The position numbers and the translations under genes are program-made. Below, piece by piece: positions 17,801 through 29,144 of a stretch of DNA of 64,000 nucleotides; positions within the stretch are counted from its first letter, which is position 1, and every line of letters starts with the position of its first letter. Where the stretch lies: NCBI GenBank assembly GCA_036874045.1, contig CM072335.1, forward strand, positions 454,001 through 518,000. The letters run 5' to 3'. The stretch is from Cymodocea nodosa. Its lineage: Eukaryota > Streptophyta > Magnoliopsida > Alismatales > Cymodoceaceae. The notes beneath the pieces were generated by a model. That model was not told where the DNA came from. It did not search any database and worked only from the letters and a program-made list of their open reading frames with translations.

Positions 17801-20800
17801 ACTACAGGACGACTGCGGAGTGACTGATTCTCAGACTCTAAATTTGCAATCCTATCCTCAAGTCTGTTGAAAATTTGAATTCCATGGAACGGTGAGCTAA
17901 TGGTATAAACTACAAAGAATCACTGGGATCCTAAGGAAATAGATATCATATCATGAAACGATTTAAACAACAATCAGTAATGATTTAGAATAGTTAATTG
18001 GCCATACAAGGAGATCATGTAAATTCTTATATGAGCTGAGAAGTGGGAATTCTCGTCATGTTCTTACCTTTTAACTTCTTCTGACATATCTTCCCTTTCC
18101 GAGACCATCAAAGCCTGCTGTCTTAAAACCTTGTTTTCAGATTCCAAATTGGCTAGATTTCCTTCTAATCTGTGCAGAGATGTTATGAATGTTTATTAGG
18201 ATTTAATACAGTCATGAAAAAATATAAAGAGCTAAAATATCTGTGTACCTCTCTATCATCTCTTGCATCTGAGTCATCTTTAGCATTGATTCTTTTGTGT
18301 CCTTGGTCAATGTGTCTATCTTTTGTTGAGCCTCCGAGTATTTTCTCTCGAATTCCTCTGCTTCATTTCTGAACTGGCTAAGTTTTTCCTATATTGATGT
18401 ATATCCAATATATAAGCTTAATGAGGAACCTCTCATTGAGACAACCTACTTTCACGATAAAGGGAGAAAACCTGGAGCCTTAACTATTGTGGAACTTAGA
18501 TGCTTGTACAGTATGCTTGTATTTGTAGGGATGCATTCAGTTTGTTATAAAAAACACAAGAAACTTATTAGCACATTTGTCTGAGAGGTGGATGATTTGC
18601 TGAACCCTAGTGATATGTGATGTAAAATACAAGAAGTGCATACAAAATGCATGGGAAAAATCAGATGCATGCATCTTTAAGTAACATAAGATTGAAATTG
18701 TTTTTTGTCATTAAAGAAAGTCAACAGAAACCAAATAGAAAACAGTGTGAAAAAGTTAAGTTGAGGTGAATAGGATCAAGACTAAAGTTATGCCTTTGAT
18801 AGTTTATTGGTTACCGACCTCAAGTTCCTTATTTTGACTTGACAGCAATTCTAGTTGTGTATTGTCCACAACAGGCACCTCTTTGAAGACTGGGGGTGTT
18901 TCTTCAATTGCAATTCTTGCTGCTTCTTTTTCTGTATCAATTGCAGCATTAGCTTCCTCTAAGCGGCCTTGCATATCTTGTAAAGCAGCTTGCAGGTTTG
19001 CAATCTCTTGTCCCTTTGCTTCTTCAAGGTCAATCTAAGTGAAAGTAGCTTATTCTCATAGTAAAATATAGTCTTATCATCCAACTAATCGAGTAAGATG
19101 AAGAATGAATACCCTCATGTGTTTTTCAAGATCTAACCGCCATGTGAGCTCTTCAACACGCTTCTCAAGCTTGTCCTTGGCTTCTCTGAGTGCTCCAGCA
19201 TCTCTGGCAGCCTGAACAAAAGCAATAAAATTAATTTCAGTTTCCTCGTACAATAGTCTCAATGATCTAAGTACCAGTCAAGTAAATGCAATCAACATTA
19301 ACAGCCCATAAGGTAAAAAAATGGTTTCAGTTAGATGACCATTTTGAGCTTTCGAAGTTCCCTTCTTGCTACACGTCCTCTCCAGTGGCACTGAGTTATT
19401 AGACAAGCCTTCTTTTCTTTCTTGTAGGCTACGAGAGCTTGATACCTACGCCAACGTTTCTGCAGAAAAGTATATTAGCTCCTGTGTTTGATGCTGTACC
19501 ATAGATTGACACAATCTATAAAATAACTTTGTTGAATCCTCTTGTAGTTGTATCTTGTAATTATAAGAACACCGAAATATGTGAGGAACCAAATAAACCT
19601 ACAGTCATAAGGAAATATAACTAAGTAAAGCCAAATATAACCAAAACTTATAAAAAATTCCCATACAGAGAAAATTTCTGTTATGATCAAGAAGTAACTG
19701 AAATTCTGGTCAGAACTGAAATTTTCATTTGTAGATTTCAATTTTATATTATTTTCTTATCACTCAGAAATTTCATAAATTTCCATTTTCTTCAAAATGA
19801 AATTATTTAAAAACTCACGAGATGGGCTCCACTTGTTAATCCTGTGGGTGACCCCTGAAGGTTTAGGTGGGATAGATTGAAGTGGATGCCATGTTTTTGT
19901 GTTTCCATGAGAAACCCTACGATACTCATGATTTGGTCATCGATTGTAATAAATCCTTCCCCAGAAATGGGTTTCAAGGGTGCCTGCTTTCGGTCTAGAC
20001 CTCTCTCTGACTTTCAGAAGAAGGGGATGGCTCTCCAGCTAGCTCTATCAATAAGTTACTGTCCTTTACAATGGTAGAGAAGGTCTTTCATAGCCAAATT
20101 ATTGTCTAAAATGTGTGCTTTATTGTTTATTGGTGTTAACGTAGTGACTTCTATAAGAATGGCAACGCAAAGGGGGCAGACAGACTTGTTAAGGAAGCCT
20201 GCAGGAGCACTGGGTGAAAACGAAAGGCAGATTTCTTGTTGGAGCCAAAAGGGGCATATCTGAAAATTTTCTTTCTCATATGATAGGTGAGAACCTGAAT
20301 CATAACGGCAGCCTTTGTTCTTCTTCGATATCTAAACTCATTACGAGCGGCCATTGCACGTATTCCTGTTTGTATAGTCGTCATTGCTCCCTTTAATTTC
20401 ATGAAAGCTCCTCTCAAATTAAAAGTACGTGCGTTCTTTTGTATTTGTAGTGAGGCATGTTCTCTTCGCATTTGTCCATAGAGCTTCCTTGCAAGTCGTG
20501 CTGCATCATGTAGTGGAATATCATCATCTCAGATATAATTATTACATAATAAACAGATAAAAGTAGAAATAACGAACCTCTCCAGAATTTTTGGAACTGA
20601 ATTGATGCCTTCCGTAGGATAAGGAAATGCTTTTGTGCCTGATATGTTTTCAATCTCCTCTGGATGTATCTTGCAGCATTTGCCAACATTTCAATTCTCC
20701 GTGCATCAAGTTCTGCCATCTGGCCAGCTCTAAGAAACACCTTTGTCTTCCCTATCTGCTCAGAAAAAGGGCCTTAGGATATCTACTAATGCTTTTTTAG

Positions 20801-23800
20801 AAAAATCGTATTGAATTTTTTTGCACTTATTCTGCAATATTAATTACTTATAAAATACACCTACTTATAAAATACACCTACTTGGAATCCCTTCAAGCCG
20901 AATTTGTCACAAATAGCTGCACAAGCAGTTTTCTCGTCAGAACTGCATGTGAAAAGAAAATTTCAATTATTTGTGTAATAACTTGTGTTCTTATCTAATT
21001 TGACTTCATATGCATTAAGTCACTATACCCTTCTACGAGTTCTGGTGCAAGCATTCCGAAACGATCGAGAAATTCATAAAATGTCCTCTTTGTAGGATAA
21101 CCAGCACAACTAATTCTGATAGCTTCGAGCACACCCTACAAGGATTCTCATTCAGTATACTAGATAATGCTATTCTAGGTGACAGATAAAATCACAAAAG
21201 TATTTATATGTAGAAGGATCGCCACAAAGATGCTACTAACCCCACATCTAAGTTGGCTCAAGACATTGAAATTTTCAAATATTCCAGGCTTTAGGACATT
21301 GTTAGGCTTCACACATCTGATGTAATGTGGCTCTGTTGTGCTCAGGGTTTCCATAAGAGATTGCAATTGTTGCTGCATATCAAACAAAAGCAAATGAAAG
21401 AAAAGTCATGGTTTCCGAGCAAATTTCTTAAGATATATCTTTAATTTTGAAATACCTTGAAGCGAGTTCCAATAGATGAGAATGATTTCTGCTTTGAAGT
21501 TTCTTCAGGTGCTGGAGGAAAGAGATTTGCAACGAAATGACACTCAGAAGCATCCAACAAGGATTGATGTTCGGCAATAACATAATCTTTATTTTTGTCG
21601 AGGAATAGATCGGCTTGGTATGTGACCTGTTCAAAAAAATTCTGGTGAGATTTTTTCTTAATTATATTGCTTTAGTGTTGCAGTACGTTAATGAGATCAC
21701 TACATCTCCAGCATAGTGATTGACGGTAAAAGCTGTTCGGGCAAGTTTGGGTTTGCTGAAACGCTTATGTCCTTTATATGTCTGGTACATCTTCTGTGCA
21801 AAGGTTTCATGTGTGGACTTGGGAAACATGCTGCAAAAATAAAAAAAGTTATCCAATATGTATGTGTCGGTACCACGATCTATTTCAAAATGTTGCATCT
21901 ATCATCAAGCAGCATAGTTTGTAATCATGCAATAATATGTATTCTGAAAATTAACTAGGATGCTTCCAAACAAAATTTACTATATATTTCATATTCCGTC
22001 CCCTGGGTGTCTTAACAAAATTATACCGATCATCTGAAGGGTCAACGTAACAATTAGCCACACAATTAATGGTCTCTTTTCATTTCTGGACATTTTATCT
22101 GACATGTTCTAGTTTAAAGGCATGCCAACTTGACATTCTAAGGCCTAAATTGACATTTTTACTGGTTCAAAATTTCTAAGCATATATTATTTCATTTATT
22201 GCTGACAAAAATATGAAGGAGCAGCTATAAGCTTTGTGACAACCTTTTGGATGAAGTTCACTTCACAATAGAAGCAAAACATATATTAAATCAGTAGTGA
22301 ATTACTGAGAAAAAAAAAAAGTATTTAAACTTTACCATGCCTCATCAAGCAATGCAATTATTCCTCCAGGTTTCTGCGCGCGGAAACAGAGTATGAATAA
22401 ATTCATGTTTCTTGAAATAAGATGGCATTTCCATGGAAGACAACACATATGTAACCAGAATATCTTAACTACCTTCTCTATAAGATCTAGTACGTCTTGG
22501 TTATCAACAAATTCCACGTAACTCCAGTTTATCTCTTCCCTCGTATAATCTTCTTGCTCCATTTTAAACACATGCTATAAAAGGAAAAAAATATTATCAG
22601 CTCTATTAATATATTGCAAGGAGAAACAGCCAATGATAATTCATAAAAGAATTTCCATGTGCTTACTTGATTGAAATGTTGTTGCAACTTCTCATTCGTT
22701 AGGTTGATGCACAATTGTTCAAAGCTGCACTAAAATCCATTTCATTTGCAAGAAAGTTCGAACGATATAAATAAAAAAGGATGCTAAATTACCTGTTTGT
22801 TTTGAAGCTCTCAAAGCCGTAAATATCAAGTACTCCTATTATGCTACTTGCATTGGGATCTTGGCCTATAGAACTGTTGATTTTGTTGACAATCCTATCG
22901 TGAAAAATGAGAATGAGAGTCTTAGTGATTTGACGTGTATCACTATTTATATCTAGTTTCCGAATAAGCAAATGGAGATAGATGTAATTATGGATGAAAA
23001 GGTTCCTTTCACAATTTACTTATTACTTCAGTAAAATTCAGGTATAATATTTCTAGATTCAGAAGTGTGTAGTTCCGCACTTCTCTCTTACGGGCTAAGT
23101 GTCCATTTTGCTAAATTTCCTAAGCAGTGCCAAAATCCTGCGCATGGGCAATAGGAACGTCCTGGTATTTGTCAAAGACGACTACTTACCCTTTTAAGTT
23201 TCTTCATTTGCTTTCTTGATATGAAATTACGACCGCAAGCAAGCCCTTAACGCACTTACCAGTCGAATAGCCTGGAGTACAAAGTCTTTGCCAAAGCATC
23301 ACGACTCAATGATGCAGCTGATGGGTCTAAAAGCTTAGTGATTTTGCCATCTGGTGTTGAAATCACACGCTTACAAAGTGAATCCTCTAGAGCCTTACGA
23401 TTGCACCTAATAGAAATATTGTTAAAAATTGAGTTTAAGGGACTGAGTGTACTGAAACAAACAAGAGACGCGTTGTGAGTTCGTGCTTAGAGATCAGTTC
23501 CGCACATTAGAAGCTCTGCAGTTGTCTCAAGATGGTAAGTTGCCTTTTCATCTTTTAGCTGAGAAGAGTCCGGTTCCTTCCCCTTGACGAATTCTATATT
23601 GCCAAGATGAAGTACTCCAGCCACCACACGAAATATTCCATCCTGCATTTGGCATAAATATCTAACATAAACGTAGAATATAGATTATATACCAAGTTGT
23701 AATTTCTGACATGTAAAGTGCACCTGATCCTCTTGACTAATGCCAACGATATCCATAGCTTTTCGGGTTTCCTGGTATTCCTTGGCATCATCCACGTATT

Positions 23801-26105
23801 GTACATCAAAACAATTTGTTTGATTCAAATAATGGAATGTCCTTGGATCTCCCACCTTATATTTCTTGACATCCTGTAAATTGATAGCTGATCGGTATTA
23901 GTGGTAGTTCGAAATGTCTTTAGCTTGTTTCAGCAAAATTTCCTTTTTGTATATGTGATGCTTTTGGTCATCATGCCAGTTCATAATTGCAATATGCAGG
24001 GTATAACTTTTTCTTGAAAGAAGTTCGGTACCTCAGGTGGTGCATTGCAAAGCATATAGAAACAGTGATAGTTCCTCTCAGGATCAGACACCTGACAAAC
24101 CCGAGAACGCTCAAGAAGATAAGTCCGAACTGCAGCTCCAGAAATCTTCCCATATTTGTCAAATTGGATTTCCACAAATTTACCGAATCGACTGAAGACA
24201 AGTAATTTGGGAATGTAAGGCAGTAAGAGTCACCATAAAATAAGCCTTGGGATGAAAAGAATAGTACTACCTTGAGTTGTTATTTCTCACGGTTTTGGCA
24301 TTTCCAAATGCTTCCAAAACTGGATTAGACTGCATTGTTGAATTAGAAGGGATTAGTATACGTCTCTTTGGCTTTCCATTTTCAGTAATGGTATAGAGTG
24401 GGATAAGGTCCTTTACCAACTTCCCGTTGGAAAAATGGCTTTTACCTCCAAAACTTGTTGTTCTACTGTTCTCCCCTCGGCAGCTGCATTTCCACCCATG
24501 AACGCCAGATATCTCATAATCATTTTTGTTGTCTCCGTCTTTCCTGCCCCACTCTCTCCACTTACTAGTATGGATTGGCTGCCCTGTTCATTAATCATTG
24601 ACCTGGCCATTAATAACGAAGGAAATTTTAGCACCCTGGGGTGAACTTAGGCAGACACTTCCTTTTTCGAAATATGTTCTTGTTTGGACCTGTAGCATGC
24701 TTCTGCAATGGCAAACAAATGCGGACTAAGCTCCCCAAAAATAGCACCCTTGTATTGCTCCATCATGTGGACATCGTACAAATGTGGTAACCTTCGAAAA
24801 GGGTTCACTGCTATCAAAATATTTCCTGTATAAGTCTGTTTTATTCGAAACGTGTGTTAGTGATAGAGAGACAGACCATTTCAAAAATCAATATGAAGAA
24901 GACTTCAACGGAATTTGTGGGAAGAGAAAGTGGCTAACGTATATCTCATTGAGAGAGAAACGCGAAGCGAGATTCTGGAGAACCCCCGGTTCATGCAGGT
25001 ATGCCAATCTGGTCATGTCATCAACACCTGCTTGGGGTGCTTCTGCATCTTTCGGGTAGATACTTGCCAGACTAGCAGTAATCTGTGCTTGCATAAAAAA
25101 AATGCACCAAGTTTTTTTGAGCTACAGAAGTTTAATTATCTGGAAAAAAACTAAAACCAAATCTTATTGAAGTTGACGAGTTGGAAAAATCAGATTGTAC
25201 AAATACCTTCTAAACCAAAAACATGAATAGTTGTATCCTATAAAGTGAAACGGTGACTCTCGCTATTCAGGTAGCTATGAACTCCCTAAACCCTAGACCC
25301 TCATTCCAAATCCTTAACTTCCTTGCGCTCGATGTAGTTTAGTCCATCAACAACTGGTTACTTGTAAATCTCAGAGTTCATACGTCGTCCAGCAAAGACC
25401 AAGATTCAAACGCCGCCCTTTCTAATGAATTTCCCTACTTCTACCTTGCATACAATGTTCCCCAACTAAGAAAGTGTTCGAGAATAAAATGCTCCATGAA
25501 GAACTCCGACCACTCCGATTTATCGTAACTCCGGGCACTCTGATTTACAATTATAGATCAGAACACCAGTCACAAGCAATCGGCGATCGAAAGTCCTCGA
25601 GTCTTTCAACAATCCCCAATACTAATTAAGCACCTTATGCTACCTCAAAATCCAACAATCCTCGGGCGTGATTCGAACCTGTACATCCATCACACAAGCA
25701 TGTATACAATTCACACAGTTTGACTCTGTTGTATATCAACAACACCAGAGGAAAATGCAGTCATTTAGTGGTTTAATTTTTGAAGAAAATCTGAAGAAGG
25801 TAAATCGACGTCCTTGACGATGATCGAGGATCAAAAGGGAGAAGAAAAGACGAACGATCGACGGAGAAATTCGATTAGAACACTCACGGTCTTGCCGTCG
25901 GTGCAGACGATCTTCGCCTTGCCGTCCTTGATTTCAACCACATCTCCATCAATCCACGCGATGTCGGGGTCCTCCGCCCACACGTGCGACCCTACGATGA
26001 TGTTCACTGGCGTTCCCTGCACCAGAGCACCATCAACAAAGAATTCAGAGCTCGGCCGAGAAGATCGCTTCCGGCAGTGGCGGTTAAATTCGGAGAGCTC
26101 ACCAT
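14884..26105 (-). CDS. Class XI myosin heavy chain (40 coding exons)
   Basis: Actin-based motor that moves organelles and vesicles in the cytoplasm. Coding exons, 5' to 3' on the minus strand: 26105-26103, 26016-25888, 25082-24939, 24835-24690, 24602-24446, 24329-24271, 24191-24032, 23873-23724, 23642-23506, 23406-23260, 22894-22793, 22724-22667, 22574-22473, 22373-22336, 21830-21704, 21626-21456, 21372-21241, 21135-21029, 20942-20882, 20755-20578, 20500-20295, 19459-19340, 19211-19113, 19034-18819, 18388-18249, 18169-18068, 17863-17707, 17623-17570, 17477-17409, 17312-17142, 17052-16903, 16828-16625, 16559-16413, 16216-16146, 15921-15822, 15744-15688, 15609-15553, 15463-15383, 15192-15110, 15013-14884. 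They join to 1573 residues, in the usual myosin XI range. Seen: N-terminal SH3-like domain, P-loop GESGAGKT (156-163), switch I NNNSSRFGKF (209-218), switch [10 protein letters not shown] (434-441), six IQ motifs (about 735-878), coiled coil (about 879-1115) and a DIL globular tail. The first coding exon is the ATG alone. I did not assign an XI subtype. Myosin VIII is excluded by the six IQ motifs and the tail. Confidence 0.93.
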
Positions 26106-26158
26106 GATCAGGAAGCGCTAGCGCATCTAGATCTCAGGGAGGGAGGAGACGCGCGCGC

Positions 26159-26224
26159 GGGGGGGGGGGGGGGGGGGGGGGGGTGGGGGGGGGGGGGGGG
26201 GGTGGGGGGGGTAGAGAGAGAGAG
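26159..26224 (-). repeat. Poly(C) tract and CT repeat in the myosin leader
   Basis: On the plus strand there are 25 G, one T, 18 G, one T and 8 G (26159-26211), followed by a short GA repeat and preceded by a GC alternation at 26151-26159. On the transcribed sense of the myosin gene this reads CT repeat, then poly(C), ending about 50 bases before the start codon. It could form a G-quadruplex on one strand and an i-motif on the other. Its length is unreliable, since assemblies often miscount such runs. It most likely lies in the 5' UTR or core promoter; the transcription start is not known. Confidence 0.7.
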
Positions 26225-28610
26225 ATGGGGGGCGTAACGGAAGTGGTGGTGGACTGAAAGGTGGTGGTGGAGGAGGTCGTGGTGATCGAAAGGTTATATT
26301 CGAAACTCCAAAAAATTGGAGGAAAGTGGCTGATGGGCCCCACTGCCAGCTATGTATGCTGACGTGGTAGCTCGGCTGGTAAGGCACGGCAGCCACGGCT
26401 CGGCCCAAGATTCTTTCTTTCTTTCTTTCCTTTTTTTTCTTAAAGAAAGAAAAAAAGAAGTATACTACGCTTCCGCAGTTCGGGCTTCGGGGGTTGAGAG
26501 CCTCTCTTTTTTTTAATCTACGTTTTAGCGTGATTTAATTTAATTTTTTGTTGTGCAAATTTTAGCCTAATCATTTATCGTACGATTAACAAGGTCTTGC
26601 AGATACATCATAACACTCTAGGTTTTTAAGCGCACCCTTTGAATCGGATGAATGACGTTAAATTAATTAAGCCAGCAATGTTTAATTAGATCTAATTAAG
26701 TCATCGGACCATAGTTTACGATGAGGAGAACGACAACGATGTCCTCTTAAAAAGCAGGAAAAGTAAAAGCTCCACGGCATTTTAATTTATGTACTGTTCC
26801 ATATCAATAATATTAAAAAACAACGAAAAAAATAAACAAATCCTGCTAACTTCAACCTTTTCAACTTTCCACGTACTTTTCTGGTTGGAATAATGTCATA
26901 CCATGCTCGGTTTGTGTTTCTCGCCATAATATAGTATCGGCTTCTTTAATTTCATACATCAAATAAAAAACACGCGCAAACGTGCTTCAGGGAAATGGCA
27001 AAGACCATGACATCTTGATTTATTTTTATGTTTAATATGTATATAGATATAAGGATTTTATTAAAATTTTAAATTAGAATTTATATAATTAGTTAATTAG
27101 AGTATAATGCAGTATATATTAAAGTTTTAATTTCGTTCGAATTAGATCTACAATATTTAAATATTATCAAACAACCTCCAGATATGACCAGCAATAAAGT
27201 TGATCCTTAAAAAAATAACAAGTTCGATTATTTATCTTTGTCGCAGTCGGCTTGGCGCAAGCCGAGCCGGCAAGCCGGACCACGGCGGGGGCGGGCGATC
27301 CTTGCCGTCCGTGGGATCCACAGGCGCCAAACCGAAGCCTTCTTTTTTTATATCGGCCGGTGCAAAAAGGCCGCGACCACCGATCGACCTTTCAACCGTC
27401 CAACTGGGTCCTACGTGGCAACCAAGATGTGGCTGGCAGACACGAGGCGGAACCGAACTGGGGTGAGGAGATGGGCGGACCCACCTGCCGGTTTCGTGGG
27501 CCCCACCGCACGCTCGCATAGCCAGCAAGCAAAGGCCTGCCGTCTGGTACTTGGTCTGTCTTAATTAAACAAAGCGGTGATGCACCCGGGACCCATTCTT
27601 TCGTTTAATAAAATAACTATGCTATTAAAACTACTTACTGATTGTCATTGGAATCGATTCCTGCAGGTTGGATCATTCGTAATCAAGATTGCCATGAGTT
27701 TAAGATTTTGAACCTTTACCAACAAATGTGAAGGTTTGTGATTTGAACTTTAAAAGCGTGATAGTCTCATTCCCATATTTTTTTTATTATAAAAACACCT
27801 TTTTTCGAAGACGCAGTTTGTGGACTTTAATGCAAAAAATCTTTGTACTTCGAATTATTTAAATTAAAATTGACACGGTAAAATCGATCAACATTATAAT
27901 CTCTCTTTTTTCTTTTCAATCATTAGAAATATTACATGCGCATGATTTGAAGCCGTCAATCTTTAATCGTCCATTCTATTTTCAAAACACCTTTATTGAA
28001 ATATTAAATATTACTACGAGCGCAACTTTCTGTGATTCGAAAGGCCTTTCGGTGCACGTACCGGTCATGTTTGATATTGGCTTTTGGTAATATATACATA
28101 TGATCGAAGATTATTAAAAAAAATTTAATTATGTTGATATCTTCTAATTTATCGGAATAACATTTAACCACCTTGAACTTTTAAAATTATTCAATTACGT
28201 TAGTTAGTGCTCGAACTTTTATTTTGTAATATTTAACAATAAACTTACCTTATTTTGTAATTTAAATTACATTACCTACGACTTCGTTAAAAAAAATATA
28301 TGTAACGTGACTTTACATGTCACAGACAAAAGGTTCGGGGAAATAAAGTACCACTTATATTTAGGGAAAAAAGTAACTATAGGTTTTCAGCAAAAAAAAT
28401 ATTATAAACGTTTGTTATTAATGTTTATTTTTTACTTTTATCTACGCTCCTACTCTAATTTAAGCACGTGACCTCTAAAGGATTGATATAATCTAATTAT
28501 ACGTAATCTTACTTCCATAAATAAAGAGATCATTTCCCAAAATTCAAATATCTTACATTTGAATAGGATACTATTTATGTATTTACCTACCTCATTTACT
28601 ATTGAATTAT
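26225..28610. other. Spacer between myosin promoter and copia element
   Basis: No coding gene is supported. A TTTC-rich stretch near 26411-26442 faces an AAAG/GAAA-rich stretch at 26443-26460 and could form an imperfect hairpin. A sharply bounded GC-rich island occupies about 27238-27590 and is listed separately. The rest, including 27600-28610, is AT-rich and featureless to my reading. Confidence 0.5.
27238..27590. other. GC-rich island, promoter-like
   Basis: About 350 bases of clearly GC-rich sequence sit in very AT-rich surroundings. Open frames of 88-108 codons occur in several overlapping frames on both strands, which is what few stop codons in GC-rich DNA would give; none resembles a protein I know. 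It carries ctacgtggca at 27411-27420, an ABRE/G-box-like ACGTGG core, and gtgggccccac at 27496-27506, a TGGGCC motif as in many plant promoters. It could be a CpG-rich promoter, a first exon of an unrecognised gene, or a relic. No downstream gene is evident on either side. Confidence 0.4.
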
Positions 28611-28799
28611 TGTTAGATTTTGTTGTGTAAATTTATTTATTCTTGTAAATAGATTAGGACTTTTTGTATATTAAAGTTTGATTAAGTGTACATATATACC
28701 TTATACATTCTTCACTTAATAATTTTTAAAGAATTTTTTTTTATTGACATGTACATACTTTTCTATTTCAAAAGTAATTTTTCGATTGTCGTTTACACA
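28611..28799 (+). repeat. 5' LTR of the copia element
   Basis: It starts TGTTAG and ends ACA, immediately before the primer-binding site, giving 189 bases. The internal phrase atttatttattcttgtaa at 28631 recurs at 34569 near the other end. The 3' copy is strongly diverged, so the insertion is probably old or the 5' part of one LTR was replaced. Confidence 0.7.
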
Positions 28800-28810
28800 T
28801 GGTATCAGAG
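28800..28810 (+). other. Primer-binding site for initiator tRNA-Met
   Basis: The sequence TGGTATCAGAG directly follows the LTR. It is the standard complement of the 3' end of plant initiator tRNA-Met, used by most copia elements to prime minus-strand DNA synthesis. Confidence 0.85.
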
Positions 28811-29144
28811 TAGGATAGGAAAATTTGGCTTTATGTACTTTACAATCGATGATATATTCCTTTCATTTCAATCTCTACCTCATTTTTTTAAGACTCTAAT
28901 TCTGATTTTTTGAAGAGTTTATACTTAATCTAGCTTCCACATGCTATGTTTTGTCTTGATCTATTGCTTCTATTTAGATTAATTTAATTCACTTCTAGAG
29001 TAGCATTGATCTAGAATTTCTCCTTTAGATTATGTCAACTTTAGGGTTATTTCTTTTCAATTTAGAGTTATCATTCAAATTTATTTTCTTTTCTAATTAT
29101 CTTCTAGATCATGTTATATATATATGTCTTCCTTCTAGTGATTT

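Noticed and set aside
25655-25690. B-box-like phrase (ggttcgaatcacgcc on the minus strand) suggesting a tRNA or SINE
   Set aside because: It lies in a myosin intron; the T stem does not pair and no A box or acceptor stem was found.
27232-27564. Four overlapping open frames of 88-108 codons on both strands
   Set aside because: They lie in a GC-rich island where stops are rare, use several frames at once, and show no recognisable protein motif.
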